Part shown: positions 41,032 through 49,731 of the stretch, piece after piece
Position numbering within the stretch: the first letter of the stretch is position 1
How the letters are laid out: each line of letters opens with the position of its first letter
DNA from: an uncultured Propionibacteriaceae bacterium
GTDB taxonomy: Bacteria; Actinomycetota; Actinomycetes; Propionibacteriales; Propionibacteriaceae
Reading direction: 5' to 3'
DNA length: 55,361 nt
Assembly (NCBI GenBank): GCA_937926975.1
Contig: CALBCJ010000037.1
Coordinates: 1-55,361, forward strand
Notes under the pieces: model-generated
Told to the model about the DNA's origin: nothing
Seen by the model: only the letters and a program-made list of their open reading frames with translations
Database searches by the model: none
Program-made: the position numbers and the translations under genes

Positions 41032-41310
41032 TCAGCCGACGGCGCCCGAGTAGCGCAGCACGAAGGCGAGGACTATCGACACGATGCCGACGATGATGCC
41101 CGCGAGGGCGATGTTGTTCTTGAAGCCAGCTTTCTTCGACTTGTTGTAGGCGATGATGCTGACGATCAGGCCGATGAGCGAGCAGAAGATCGCCAGGACC
41201 AGGCCGACGATGCCCATGGTCTTGCCGGGGTCCTCCCCGGCCGGGCCCGGCGCGTACGGGGCACCCTGAGGCTCCACGTACGGGGTACCCTGAGGCTCGT
41301 TGTGGGACAT
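41032..41310 (-). CDS. Small two-helix membrane protein (DUF4190-like)
   Basis: This 92-residue protein has a Pro/Gly/Tyr-rich N-terminus with a duplicated motif (EPQGTPYV, EPQGAPYAP), then two hydrophobic helices (TMGIVGLVLAIFCSLIGLIV and IALAGIIVGIVSIVLAFVL) split by a basic loop (YNKSKKAGFKNN). The pattern fits DUF4190-type membrane proteins of unknown role. The ATG at 41310 has AAGGAG 4-5 bases upstream. Confidence 0.7.
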   Translation of the reverse strand: MSHNEPQGTPYVEPQGAPYAPGPAGEDPGKTMGIVGLVLAIFCSLIGLIVSIIAYNKSKKAGFKNNIALAGIIVGIVSIVLAFVLRYSGAVG

Positions 41311-41555
41311 GCTGCTCCTTCGTGTGGATCTAACGCGATGCACCTTAGTGGACCGCGGGGTCGGCCCGGTCGGTGCCCCGGCTGCTGAGAAGCCCGGCTC
41401 CCCTCACGTGGTTCCCGGGGTCGGCTGGGGGCCAGGTTCGGCAGGACGAGAGGAGTCGGCTACTATTGGAATGTCTCGCTGGACCCCCCAATCAACCCCC
41501 CGGTAGAGGCGTCGCTTGTCATGCCCGGGGGGCGGGCTGAGTGGGGAGGGGCGGA

Positions 41556-43154
41556 ATGATCCGCGTTGACTATGTGGTTGTCGGTGCTGGGCCGGGAGGG
41601 GCTGTGGTGGCCCACCGGTTGACGGCCGACCCAAGTGTGAAGGTGATGGTCCTGGAGGCCGGGCCGGGCGACGGCCACCCGCTGGTGCACATTCCGAGCG
41701 GGTTCACCCAGCTGCGCAAGTACGGCTGGCCGTACCGTACGGTCGAGCAGGCCTCCCTCGGCGGGGTCACCAAGGGCTACCCGCAGGGCCGGATCCTGGG
41801 CGGTGCGACGTCGACCAACGCGATGATCTACGTCCGTGGTCAGCGGGAGGACTACGACGAGTGGGCCGCCGACGGCAGCACCGGGTGGGGCTACGAGGAC
41901 GTGCTGCCGTACTTCCGGCGCGCCGAGTCGTACCCGCGCGACGACGCGTACCACGGCACCACCGGGCCGCTGCGGGTGAGCCGGCTGCCCTCGTACCACC
42001 GCCTCAGCGAGGCGTTCGTCGCCGCCGGGCAGGAGCTCGGCCTGCCGTACAACCCCGACTTCAACGGCGTCAGCCAGCGCGGGGTCGGCTACTACGACGT
42101 GACCCAGCGCCACGGGCTGCGCTCCAGCGCCTCCAGCGCCTACCTGCGCCCGGTCCGGCGGCGCGCGAACCTGCAGGTGCTGACCGAGGCCACCGTGACC
42201 CAGGTGGTCGTGGAGCGGGGCCGCGCGGTGGGGGTCCGGTTCGTGCAGGGTGACCAGGTCGAGACCGTGGTCGCTGACCGGGAGGTCGTGCTCTGCGGCG
42301 GCGCCGTGAACACCCCCGCACTGCTGCTGCGGTCGGGGATCGGGCCGGCCGACGAGCTGCGTGAGGTCGGGGTGGAGCCGCTGGTCGACCTGCCCGGCGT
42401 GGGCCGCAACCTGCAGGACCACCTTGATGTCTGCCTCACCGCCAGCAGCAGCGTCCCCAGCTACAACGAGCTGGGCCACTCCTGGCGGCTGGTGTCGGCG
42501 GTGGCCGAGTACGCGCTGCACCGCTCTGGGCCAATCACCTCCAACGTCTGCGAGGCCGGCCTGTTCTGGGACTCTGACTCCAGCCTGCGCCCCGACATCC
42601 AGATGTCCGGCCTGCCCACGTACGGCAACGGGCGCCGCCAGGGCGGCCACGGCTTCACCGTCAACGTGTCCAACCTGCGCCCGCGGAGCCGGGGGGTCGT
42701 CCGGCTGCGCTCGGCCGACCCCGGCGACGCGCCGCTGATCGACCCGCGGTTCCTCACCGAGCCCGAGGACTGGAAGATCACCCTGCGCGGGATCGAGCAG
42801 GCCCGGGCGCTGCTGCGGACCCCGGCCATGCGGGCCCTGGACGTGGTCGAGCAGGAGCCGGGCCCAGACCTCGGCAGCGAGCAGGAGCTCCGCGCGTACA
42901 CCAACGCCCGGTCCCGGACCGGCTACCACCCGGTCGGGACCTGCGCCATGGGGACCGGCCCGGAGGCCGTCGTCGACCCGGCCCTGAAGGTGTACGGGGT
43001 GGAGCAGCTGCGGATCGTCGACTCGTCGGTGATGCCCCGCCTGATCAGCGGCAACACCATGGCCCCGGCGTACCTGGTCGGCGAGAAGGGGGCCGACCTG
43101 CTGCTCGGGGCGACAGCGGACTCGGCGGCGGTTCGGCTCCCGGCCGGGAACTGA
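41556..43154 (+). CDS. GMC-family FAD-dependent oxidoreductase
   Basis: This 532-residue protein resembles choline/alcohol dehydrogenases. The FAD dinucleotide site YVVVGAGPGGAVVAHRL is at the N-terminus. GMC signature 1 region is QGRILGGATSTNAMIYVRG near residue 80, signature 2 is GGAVNTPALLLRSGIGP near 248, and the catalytic His is in GYHPVGTCAMG near 460. It ends SSVMPRLISGNTMAPAYLVGEKGADLL. No signal peptide. The true substrate cannot be told. GGAGG precedes the ATG at 41556; glgP starts 14 bases after the stop. Confidence 0.88.
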   Translation: MIRVDYVVVGAGPGGAVVAHRLTADPSVKVMVLEAGPGDGHPLVHIPSGFTQLRKYGWPYRTVEQASLGGVTKGYPQGRILGGATSTNAMIYVRGQREDYDEWAADGSTGWGYEDVLPYFRRAESYPRDDAYHGTTGPLRVSRLPSYHRLSEAFVAAGQELGLPYNPDFNGVSQRGVGYYDVTQRHGLRSSASSAYLRPVRRRANLQVLTEATVTQVVVERGRAVGVRFVQGDQVETVVADREVVLCGGAVNTPALLLRSGIGPADELREVGVEPLVDLPGVGRNLQDHLDVCLTASSSVPSYNELGHSWRLVSAVAEYALHRSGPITSNVCEAGLFWDSDSSLRPDIQMSGLPTYGNGRRQGGHGFTVNVSNLRPRSRGVVRLRSADPGDAPLIDPRFLTEPEDWKITLRGIEQARALLRTPAMRALDVVEQEPGPDLGSEQELRAYTNARSRTGYHPVGTCAMGTGPEAVVDPALKVYGVEQLRIVDSSVMPRLISGNTMAPAYLVGEKGADLLLGATADSAAVRLPAGN

Positions 43155-43168
43155 CTACCGTAGAGCCC

Positions 43169-45727
43169 ATGTCAGAACCGACCAGCTCACCCGACGCCCC
43201 GCAGCGGGCCGACGAGTCCCCCACCACAGAGCGGGTTCTCGGGCCCGCCGCCACGCCGACCCACCCTCTGGCGCTGGCCCCGATCGTCGCCCCGGCACAC
43301 TCCGTCGACGGCTTCGTACGGGAGTTCCTGCACGAGCTCAACACCGACCGGGGCGTGACCCTGTCGCGCTCCAGCATCAACGACCAGTACCTGGCGCTGG
43401 CCCGTACGGTGCGGAACTACCTGGTGGGCCGCTGGCTGGAGACCGCCCGCCGACAGCGTGAGACCTCAGCCAAGAAGGTGGCCTACCTGTCGGCCGAGTA
43501 CCTGCTCGGTCGCCAGCTGAGCAACAACCTGCTCGCCAGCGACCTCTTCGGCATCGTCGAGAAGGGGCTCGCGGGCTGCGGCCTGGACCTCGCCACCCTG
43601 CGCGCCCAGGAGGTCGAGCCGGGCCTCGGCAACGGCGGCCTGGGCCGGCTCGCGGCCTGCTTCATCGACTCGCTGGCAACGATGAACGTGCCCTGCATCG
43701 GCTACGGGATCCGCTACGAGTACGGCATCTTCCGGCAGACCTTCGTCGACGGGCGGCAGGTCGAGGAGGCCGACACCTGGATGTCGCTGGGCACCCCGTG
43801 GGAGTTCCCGCACCCCGAGGCCGCGGTCCAGGTCGACTTCGGCGGGCGGACCGAGACGTACACCGACGACAGCGGCGTCCGGCGGACCCGCTGGCTGCCG
43901 GACTGGAACGTCAAGGGGATCCCGATCAACTACATGGTCCCCGGCTACCTGAACGGGCGGGTGAACACCCTGCGGCTGTGGTCGGCCCAGGCCACCCGGG
44001 AGTTCGACCTGCAGATCTTCAACGCCGGCGACTACGCCCAGGCGGTGCGGGCCCAGACCTTCGCCGAGAACATCTCGAAGGTGCTGTACCCCGAGGACTC
44101 CACCCCCCAGGGCAAGGAGCTGCGGCTGCAGCAGCAGTACTTCTTCGTGGCCTGCTCAATCCGCGACTTCATCGAGACCCAGCTGGAGGAGGGCTTCGAC
44201 CTGCACCGGCTGCCGGAGCGGATCATCTTCCAGCTCAACGACACCCACCCGGTGATCGCGGTCCCCGAGCTGATGCGGCTGCTGCTCGACGAGTACGGCT
44301 TCGAGTGGGAGGAGGCCTGGGAGGTGACGCGGCAGTGCTTCGCGTACACCTGCCACACCCTGCTGCCGGAGGCCCTCGAGGTGTGGTCGGCCGAGCTGCT
44401 GGGGCGGCTGCTGCCGCGGCACCTGGAGATCATCTACCAGATCAACGACGACTTCCTGGAGCAGGTCCGGGCCGCGCACCCGGGCGACGAGATGCGGGTC
44501 CGGCGGATGTCGATCATCGCTGAGCACCCCGAGCGCGCCGTACGGATGGCGCACCTGGCCACGGTCGCCTCGACCAAGGTCAACGGGGTCGCCGAGCTGC
44601 ACAGCCAGCTGCTGCGCGACAAGGTGCTGCCGGACTTCTCCGAGCTGTGGCCGGAGAAGTTCACCAACGTCACCAACGGGGTCACTCCGCGGCGCTTCCT
44701 GCGGCTGTCGAACCCGCGGCTGTCGTCGATCATCAACGACGCCATCGGGACCGGCTGGGTGACCGACCTGGAGCGGCTGCGCGAGCTCGAGCCGTACGCC
44801 GAGGACAAGGAGTTCCTCGCCGCGTTCCGCGCCGTCAAGGCCGAGAACAAGCGCCGGCTGGGGATGCTGCTGGAGGCCCGCGACCAGATCGTGCTGCCGG
44901 GGGACCACCTGCTCGACGTGATGGTGAAGCGGCTCCACGAGTACAAGCGGCAGACCCTGAAGCTGCTGCACGTGGTGACCCTGTACGAGCAGGTGATCTC
45001 GGGCAAGATCGCGGCGAGCGACCTGACCCCGCGGACGGTGCTCTTCGGCGCGAAGGCCGCCCCCGGCTACCGGATGGCGAAGGAGATCATCTACCTGATC
45101 AACTCGGTCGCCCAGGTGGTGAATGCCGACCCGCGGCTGGAGGGCCGCCTCAAGGTCGCGTTCCCGGCGAACTACAACGTCACCCTGGCCGAGAAGCTGA
45201 TCCCGGCCGCCGACCTGTCGGAGCAGATCTCGCTGGCCGGCATGGAGGCCTCGGGCACCGGGAACATGAAGTTCGCCCTCAACGGGGCGCTCACCATCGG
45301 GACCGATGACGGCGCCAACGTCGAGATCCGCCAGCTCGTCGGCGACGACCACTTCTTCCTGTTCGGGCTGACCGAGCCCGAGGTCGCCGAGGTCCAGGCG
45401 AAGGGGTACTCCCCGGGCTCGTACTACGAGACCAACCCGCAGCTGAAGGCGGCCTTCAACCTGATCATGTCGGGCGTCTTCTCTGACGGGAACACCCGGG
45501 CCTTCGAGCCGGTCACCTCGGCTCTGCTGGAGTACGACCGGTTCATGGCCCTGGCCGACTACCAGTCCTACCTGGACGCGCAGGCCGAGGTGGAGAAGGC
45601 GTACGCCGACCCCGACCGCTGGACCCGCTCCGCGGTGCTCAACATCGCCCGCTGCGGCTACTTCAGCTCTGACCGGGCAATGCGCGACTACATTCACCGG
45701 ATCTGGGGGGTTCAGCCGGACCTGTGA
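43169..45727 (+). CDS. glgP: Glycogen phosphorylase
   Basis: This 852-residue PLP enzyme releases glucose 1-phosphate from glycogen/alpha-glucan. Seen are LSAEYLLGRQLSNNL near residue 108, LGNGGLGRLAACFIDS near 155, FQLNDTHPVIAVPELMRLL near 353, VKRLHEYKRQTLKLLHV near 588, and the PLP Lys in EASGTGNMKFALNGALTIG near 703. Length and motifs match GT35 phosphorylases. It starts 14 bases after the GMC gene. A long inverted repeat follows. Confidence 0.96.
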   Translation: MSEPTSSPDAPQRADESPTTERVLGPAATPTHPLALAPIVAPAHSVDGFVREFLHELNTDRGVTLSRSSINDQYLALARTVRNYLVGRWLETARRQRETSAKKVAYLSAEYLLGRQLSNNLLASDLFGIVEKGLAGCGLDLATLRAQEVEPGLGNGGLGRLAACFIDSLATMNVPCIGYGIRYEYGIFRQTFVDGRQVEEADTWMSLGTPWEFPHPEAAVQVDFGGRTETYTDDSGVRRTRWLPDWNVKGIPINYMVPGYLNGRVNTLRLWSAQATREFDLQIFNAGDYAQAVRAQTFAENISKVLYPEDSTPQGKELRLQQQYFFVACSIRDFIETQLEEGFDLHRLPERIIFQLNDTHPVIAVPELMRLLLDEYGFEWEEAWEVTRQCFAYTCHTLLPEALEVWSAELLGRLLPRHLEIIYQINDDFLEQVRAAHPGDEMRVRRMSIIAEHPERAVRMAHLATVASTKVNGVAELHSQLLRDKVLPDFSELWPEKFTNVTNGVTPRRFLRLSNPRLSSIINDAIGTGWVTDLERLRELEPYAEDKEFLAAFRAVKAENKRRLGMLLEARDQIVLPGDHLLDVMVKRLHEYKRQTLKLLHVVTLYEQVISGKIAASDLTPRTVLFGAKAAPGYRMAKEIIYLINSVAQVVNADPRLEGRLKVAFPANYNVTLAEKLIPAADLSEQISLAGMEASGTGNMKFALNGALTIGTDDGANVEIRQLVGDDHFFLFGLTEPEVAEVQAKGYSPGSYYETNPQLKAAFNLIMSGVFSDGNTRAFEPVTSALLEYDRFMALADYQSYLDAQAEVEKAYADPDRWTRSAVLNIARCGYFSSDRAMRDYIHRIWGVQPDL

Positions 45728-45749
45728 CCGGTTGAGCACGTACGCACCG

Positions 45750-45797
45750 GCAGACCCGGGCCACCCTCGGCCGAGCTCGCAGGGGGCCCGGGTCTGC
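45750..45797 (+). terminator. Terminator-like 13-bp inverted repeat after glgP
   Basis: GCAGACCCGGGCC (45750) and GGCCCGGGTCTGC (45785) are exact complements around a 22-base loop. They start 23 bases after the glgP stop. No T-run follows. Confidence 0.55.
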
Positions 45798-45872
45798 GGG
45801 GTGCTGAGCGCGCCGACGGTGGTCAGGGCCGCGGTGGCGTGCATGAGCAGGGCCCCAGGGCAGGTCGCTCAC

Positions 45873-46412
45873 TCAGGTGAGGTCTGGTCGTGATGGGCCC
45901 GACTGTTGTGGGGCCTGACCGTTGTGGGGCTCGGCCGTGTCGCCCGCGTCCGGCAGCCGTCGCATCTGCAGCCAGGAGTAGAAGAAGGCGACCGCTGAGA
46001 CCAGGAGCAGCAGCCCCGGGTACGGAGTGCTGTCGGGCCGGAAGAACGCGCTGACCTCCATCGCGACGGCTCCGAGGCCGCTCATGACTGCCCCGGCGAG
46101 GGTCAGCCGACGGGTTCGGGCTGGGGCCACCGGAGCCAGCACTCCCCGTCGGGCCCGCTGCCAGGCCGACAGCAGCCAGGCCCCGGCTCCCAGCATCATG
46201 ATGCCGCTCGCCGCCATCATCACCACGGGGAACCGGTCATGCAGCGGGTCAAGGATGGTGAAGGGCACCACGAGCGCCACCAGCCCCAAGACGATGAAGA
46301 CCACCGCCATGGCTGGTCCCAGCCACCGGGCGACCCCCACCAGCCCCGGCCGGCGCGTCACCGCCTCTGACGAGGGAGGCTGAGTCCGGCGCGGAGGCGG
46401 GCATGCAGCCAC
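45873..46412 (-). CDS. Four-helix membrane protein of unknown function
   Basis: This 179-residue protein has four hydrophobic segments (around residues 28-50, 63-85, 102-122 and 133-150) and Pro/Gln-rich tails on both ends. No family motif is recognised. The N-terminal ~20 residues (PPPRRTQPPSS) are low complexity, so a later start is possible. Confidence 0.6.
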   Translation of the reverse strand: MAACPPPRRTQPPSSEAVTRRPGLVGVARWLGPAMAVVFIVLGLVALVVPFTILDPLHDRFPVVMMAASGIMMLGAGAWLLSAWQRARRGVLAPVAPARTRRLTLAGAVMSGLGAVAMEVSAFFRPDSTPYPGLLLLVSAVAFFYSWLQMRRLPDAGDTAEPHNGQAPQQSGPSRPDLT

Positions 46413-46491
46413 GCTATCAACGAAGCGCCGAGAGCGGGGCGAGACCGAGCACTCAGCAGGCCGGGGCCAGCGCGTGACCCCGGCCTGGGGC

Positions 46492-49053
46492 TCAGACCAC
46501 GTACCCCTGCAGGTCGGCGATCAGGTGGACCGTGCCCAGGGAGGTGTTGCGGAAGGTGACGGTGCCGTCGTCACCGACCTTGACCACGACCTGGTTGGTG
46601 ACCGTACGGCCGGGGACCAGGTTCAGGTTCGAGGCGGTCGGGGCGTTCTGGCCGGTCGGGTAGGCCGTGACGTACCCCGCGGACTGGGCGCCGGTGGCGG
46701 TCAGGTTGAGCACCGCCGCGGAGCCCTGCTGCGGGTCGACCCCGGCCCGGCCCCGGACCTTCAGGGTGACCGTACGGTTCGGGCCGACCGCGCCGGAGAA
46801 GCCGAGGCCGTCGCGGGTGTCGAGCACCCGGACCGGGGTGTTCGCGGCCCGGAAGCCACCGCCAGCGCCGGAGCCCGAGACGTACCCGAAGGCGTCGACG
46901 ACCACGTCGACCGGGTCCGCCGAGCCGTTGCGGAGCCGTACCCTCCCGTCGGTGCCGACCTTGACCAGGCTGAGGTTCGCGGCGGTCTGGCCGGCGACGA
47001 AGTTCACGTTCGACGCGGTCGGCGCAGCCTCGCCGGCCGGGTACGCGGTCAGGTAGCCGCCCTGGGCGGGGGAGACCACGGTCAGGTTGAGCAGCGCCGC
47101 CCGGGCCCCGTCGGCAACCACCGAGCCGGTGACCTTCAGCTCCTGCTCCCCGCCGGCCGGAACCCGGGCGCTGCCGCGGGTGTCGAGGAGCCGGGTCGGG
47201 GTGGTCGCCACCACCGCGCCGCCGTTGGTGGGGGAGCCGGCGGTGTAGTACCCGGCCACGTCGACCACCACGTCGCTGGCGCCGGTGCTGGCGTTGAGGA
47301 AGCTGACCCGGCCCTGCTCGCCGAGCCGTACGGTCACCAGGTTCGGCACCGTCTGGCCCGGGGTGAAGTTGAGGTTCGACACCGTCGGTGCCGGCTGCCC
47401 GGCCGGGTAGGCCGACAGGTAGCCGCCCGCCCTCGGGCCGGTCACGGTGACATTCAGCACCGCGGCCACCGCGTCGCCCGGCACCCCGGCCTGCCCGGCG
47501 ACCGGCATGGCGACGGTCCCGTTCGGGATCATCGAGCCCGAGGCCCGGGTGTCCATCAGCCGGGTCGGGGTGACCGGGGTGTACGTGGCCGGGTCCGCGA
47601 AGGTGACCGGGGCCGGTTCGTTCGACCAGGTCAGCGTGCCGTTGGTGAACGTTGCGCGGAGCACGCCGTTGACGGTGGTCTGGCTGGAGGTGGGCCAGCC
47701 CAGCGAGCCGCCCGGCCCGCCGGCCTGCAGGTACTTCGCGGTCAGCTTCTCACCCAGCCAGAACGTCTGCCGGTCGGGCCGCATCCAGCCCGAGCCCTTG
47801 AGGAAGTCGACCGTACGGCCACCGGCCAGGTTCCGCTCCACCTCGTACACCGGGCCCAGCGGGCCCGCGTCACCGCCCTGCGACGCCCACAGCTCGTACA
47901 GCGGCGACTTCTCGTTGCCCCGCATCGTGGCCGCCACGTTCTGCCGCAGCTGCGGCAGGAAGGCCCGCAGGTGGGTGCCGGGGCAGTCGGTCGCCATCAC
48001 GTCACCGTGCCCGAAGATCACCGGCAGGGTCTTGCCGGCCAGGGTGACAGTGCCCAGCGGGTCGCGGTAGCTGCTGCCCAGCTTCCACGCCAGCAGCTCG
48101 TACGAGGCGTTGAGCGCGGCCTGGGTCGGGGCCTCGGTCATCGAGTTCATCATGAAGCTGACGCCGACAGTGTTGGTGTTCCACTGGGTCGCGTGGGCCC
48201 CGTGGACCGGCTTGGTGATCCCGCCGTGGCGTCCCTCGAAGATCTGGCCGTACTTGTCGACCAGGAAGTTGTACCCGATGTCGCACCAGCCGCGGCTCTT
48301 CACGTGGTACGCGTAGATGCCGCGCACGATCGAGGCCGACTGCTTCGCGGTGTACGTGTTGGTGCCCTCGGTGTGGTGGATCACCGCCGCCTTGACCGTC
48401 TGGTCGTAGCTCCCGGGGACGCAGTCGGCGCCGTTGAGGCTCAGCAGCGACTCGTCGGCACCCCAGCCGGCCCGGGAGATGATGCTCGGCTGCGGGACCC
48501 CGGAGACCGTCGAGCGGGCCGACACCCCGAGCAGCGAGGCGTCCTCCGGGGTGGTCGGGGAGGTCACCAGCACTGCCTGCAGGCCCTGGACGGAGGCCCC
48601 GGGGGCGCCGACCGCGCGGACCTCGACCGAGGTCGCGTCCCCTGACCAGTACGGCGCGGTGACCCGGTCGTCCCTGGCCCCCGGGTCCTGGTCAGCGGCC
48701 TGCTCGGTGTCGAGGGTGGACCAGGGCGACCAGTCCCCGGAGCCGTTGCGGGTCCGGCTCTGGACCGTCACGCCCTCGGACCGGGACTGCCACTCGGCGC
48801 CGACCAGCTGGAAGGTGTCGCCTCCCGACCGTACGGCCTCGGCCAGTACCACCGTGCCCGGCGGGACATCGGCGCTGGCCGAGCGGGCCGAGACCGTCGG
48901 CGCCGCTGGGACCGTGGAGATCACCGGGCTGACCGGTTGCCGCTCGGTCGGCCCGGGCGCCTGGGGCAGCGGCGCGGCGGCCGCCGGCGCGGTCAGCGTC
49001 AGCGCTCCAGCGAGCACCGCTGCGGTCAGGCACGACAGTCTGCTGGTTCTCAC
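46492..49053 (-). CDS. Secreted N-acetylmuramoyl-L-alanine amidase (PGRP type) with LGFP-like and three wall-type repeats
   Basis: This 853-residue exported protein has a signal peptide (SRLSCLTAAVLAGALTLTA). A PGRP/Ami_2 domain spans ~190-345 with zinc ligands in AAVIHHTEGT and GHGDVMATDCPGTHL. LGFP-like repeats lie at ~380-460, and three ~120-residue C-terminal repeats (RLMDTRASG ... NLNFTPGQTVPNLV ... VVDVAGYY) match those of the subtilase at 32649. It should cut the stem peptide from murein. GTG 49053 is used because GAGGGGG lies 8 bases upstream; ATG 49092 is in frame but has no spaced ribosome site. Confidence 0.88.
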   Translation of the reverse strand: MRTSRLSCLTAAVLAGALTLTAPAAAAPLPQAPGPTERQPVSPVISTVPAAPTVSARSASADVPPGTVVLAEAVRSGGDTFQLVGAEWQSRSEGVTVQSRTRNGSGDWSPWSTLDTEQAADQDPGARDDRVTAPYWSGDATSVEVRAVGAPGASVQGLQAVLVTSPTTPEDASLLGVSARSTVSGVPQPSIISRAGWGADESLLSLNGADCVPGSYDQTVKAAVIHHTEGTNTYTAKQSASIVRGIYAYHVKSRGWCDIGYNFLVDKYGQIFEGRHGGITKPVHGAHATQWNTNTVGVSFMMNSMTEAPTQAALNASYELLAWKLGSSYRDPLGTVTLAGKTLPVIFGHGDVMATDCPGTHLRAFLPQLRQNVAATMRGNEKSPLYELWASQGGDAGPLGPVYEVERNLAGGRTVDFLKGSGWMRPDRQTFWLGEKLTAKYLQAGGPGGSLGWPTSSQTTVNGVLRATFTNGTLTWSNEPAPVTFADPATYTPVTPTRLMDTRASGSMIPNGTVAMPVAGQAGVPGDAVAAVLNVTVTGPRAGGYLSAYPAGQPAPTVSNLNFTPGQTVPNLVTVRLGEQGRVSFLNASTGASDVVVDVAGYYTAGSPTNGGAVVATTPTRLLDTRGSARVPAGGEQELKVTGSVVADGARAALLNLTVVSPAQGGYLTAYPAGEAAPTASNVNFVAGQTAANLSLVKVGTDGRVRLRNGSADPVDVVVDAFGYVSGSGAGGGFRAANTPVRVLDTRDGLGFSGAVGPNRTVTLKVRGRAGVDPQQGSAAVLNLTATGAQSAGYVTAYPTGQNAPTASNLNLVPGRTVTNQVVVKVGDDGTVTFRNTSLGTVHLIADLQGYVV

Positions 49054-49263
49054 AAGTACAGCCCCCTCGATCGATCCGTTAGCCAAGGCCATCCCCCCTG
49101 CGGATCGCCGTTCCTAGTATGCGGAGCAGGTCTCGGAACTGGAAGCGGCAGCCTGAAGGACAGGTCGACACTTCGAGTACGCGCGAGCGGCCCGCTCCGT
49201 TGCTGTGAAACGGCCAACCAGGCCGACGAAGAGCGCGTACGGTGGGTCGGTGAGGAGGCCCCT

Positions 49264-49728
49264 ATGAAGCTGACCAGCACATCGATCGCCGACGGTGCCC
49301 GGATCGGCACCCCGTACCTGGAGCCAGGCCTGGGCGGGGACAACACCAGTCCCCAGCTGTCGTGGAGCCCGGGTCCCGACGGCACCGGGTCGTACGCGGT
49401 CACCTGCTACGACCCCGACGCCCCGACCGGCTCCGGCTGGTGGCACTGGATCGTTACCGACATCCCTGCCGAGGTCACCAGTCTCCCCGAGGGCGGGCCG
49501 CTGCCCGAGGGGGCTCGGGAGTGGCGCAACGACTACGAGTACCTGGGCTGGGGTGGCCCCTGGCCCCCGCCGGGCCCGGCGCACCGGTACGTCTTCACCG
49601 TGCACGCCCTGCCCGCGGCCCGCCTCGAGGCCGACGAGTGCACCCCGCAGGCGAAGGTGCGGGCCATGATCCACCGCACCGAGCTGGCCCGGGCCTCCCT
49701 CACCGGCCTGTACGGAGTGGACGGCTAG
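49264..49728 (+). CDS. YbhB/YbcL-type PEBP family protein
   Basis: This 154-residue phosphatidylethanolamine-binding-like protein has the DNTSPQLSWS motif near residue 26 and the ligand-pocket signature DPDAPTGSGWWHWIVTDIP near 50. GGPWPPPGPAHRYVFTVHAL follows near 100, the usual P-P-x-G-x-H-R-Y-x-F block. Bacterial members have no firm substrate. It converges with the helicase gene, with stops 3 bases apart. Confidence 0.9.
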   Translation: MKLTSTSIADGARIGTPYLEPGLGGDNTSPQLSWSPGPDGTGSYAVTCYDPDAPTGSGWWHWIVTDIPAEVTSLPEGGPLPEGAREWRNDYEYLGWGGPWPPPGPAHRYVFTVHALPAARLEADECTPQAKVRAMIHRTELARASLTGLYGVDG

Positions 49729-49731
49729 CGC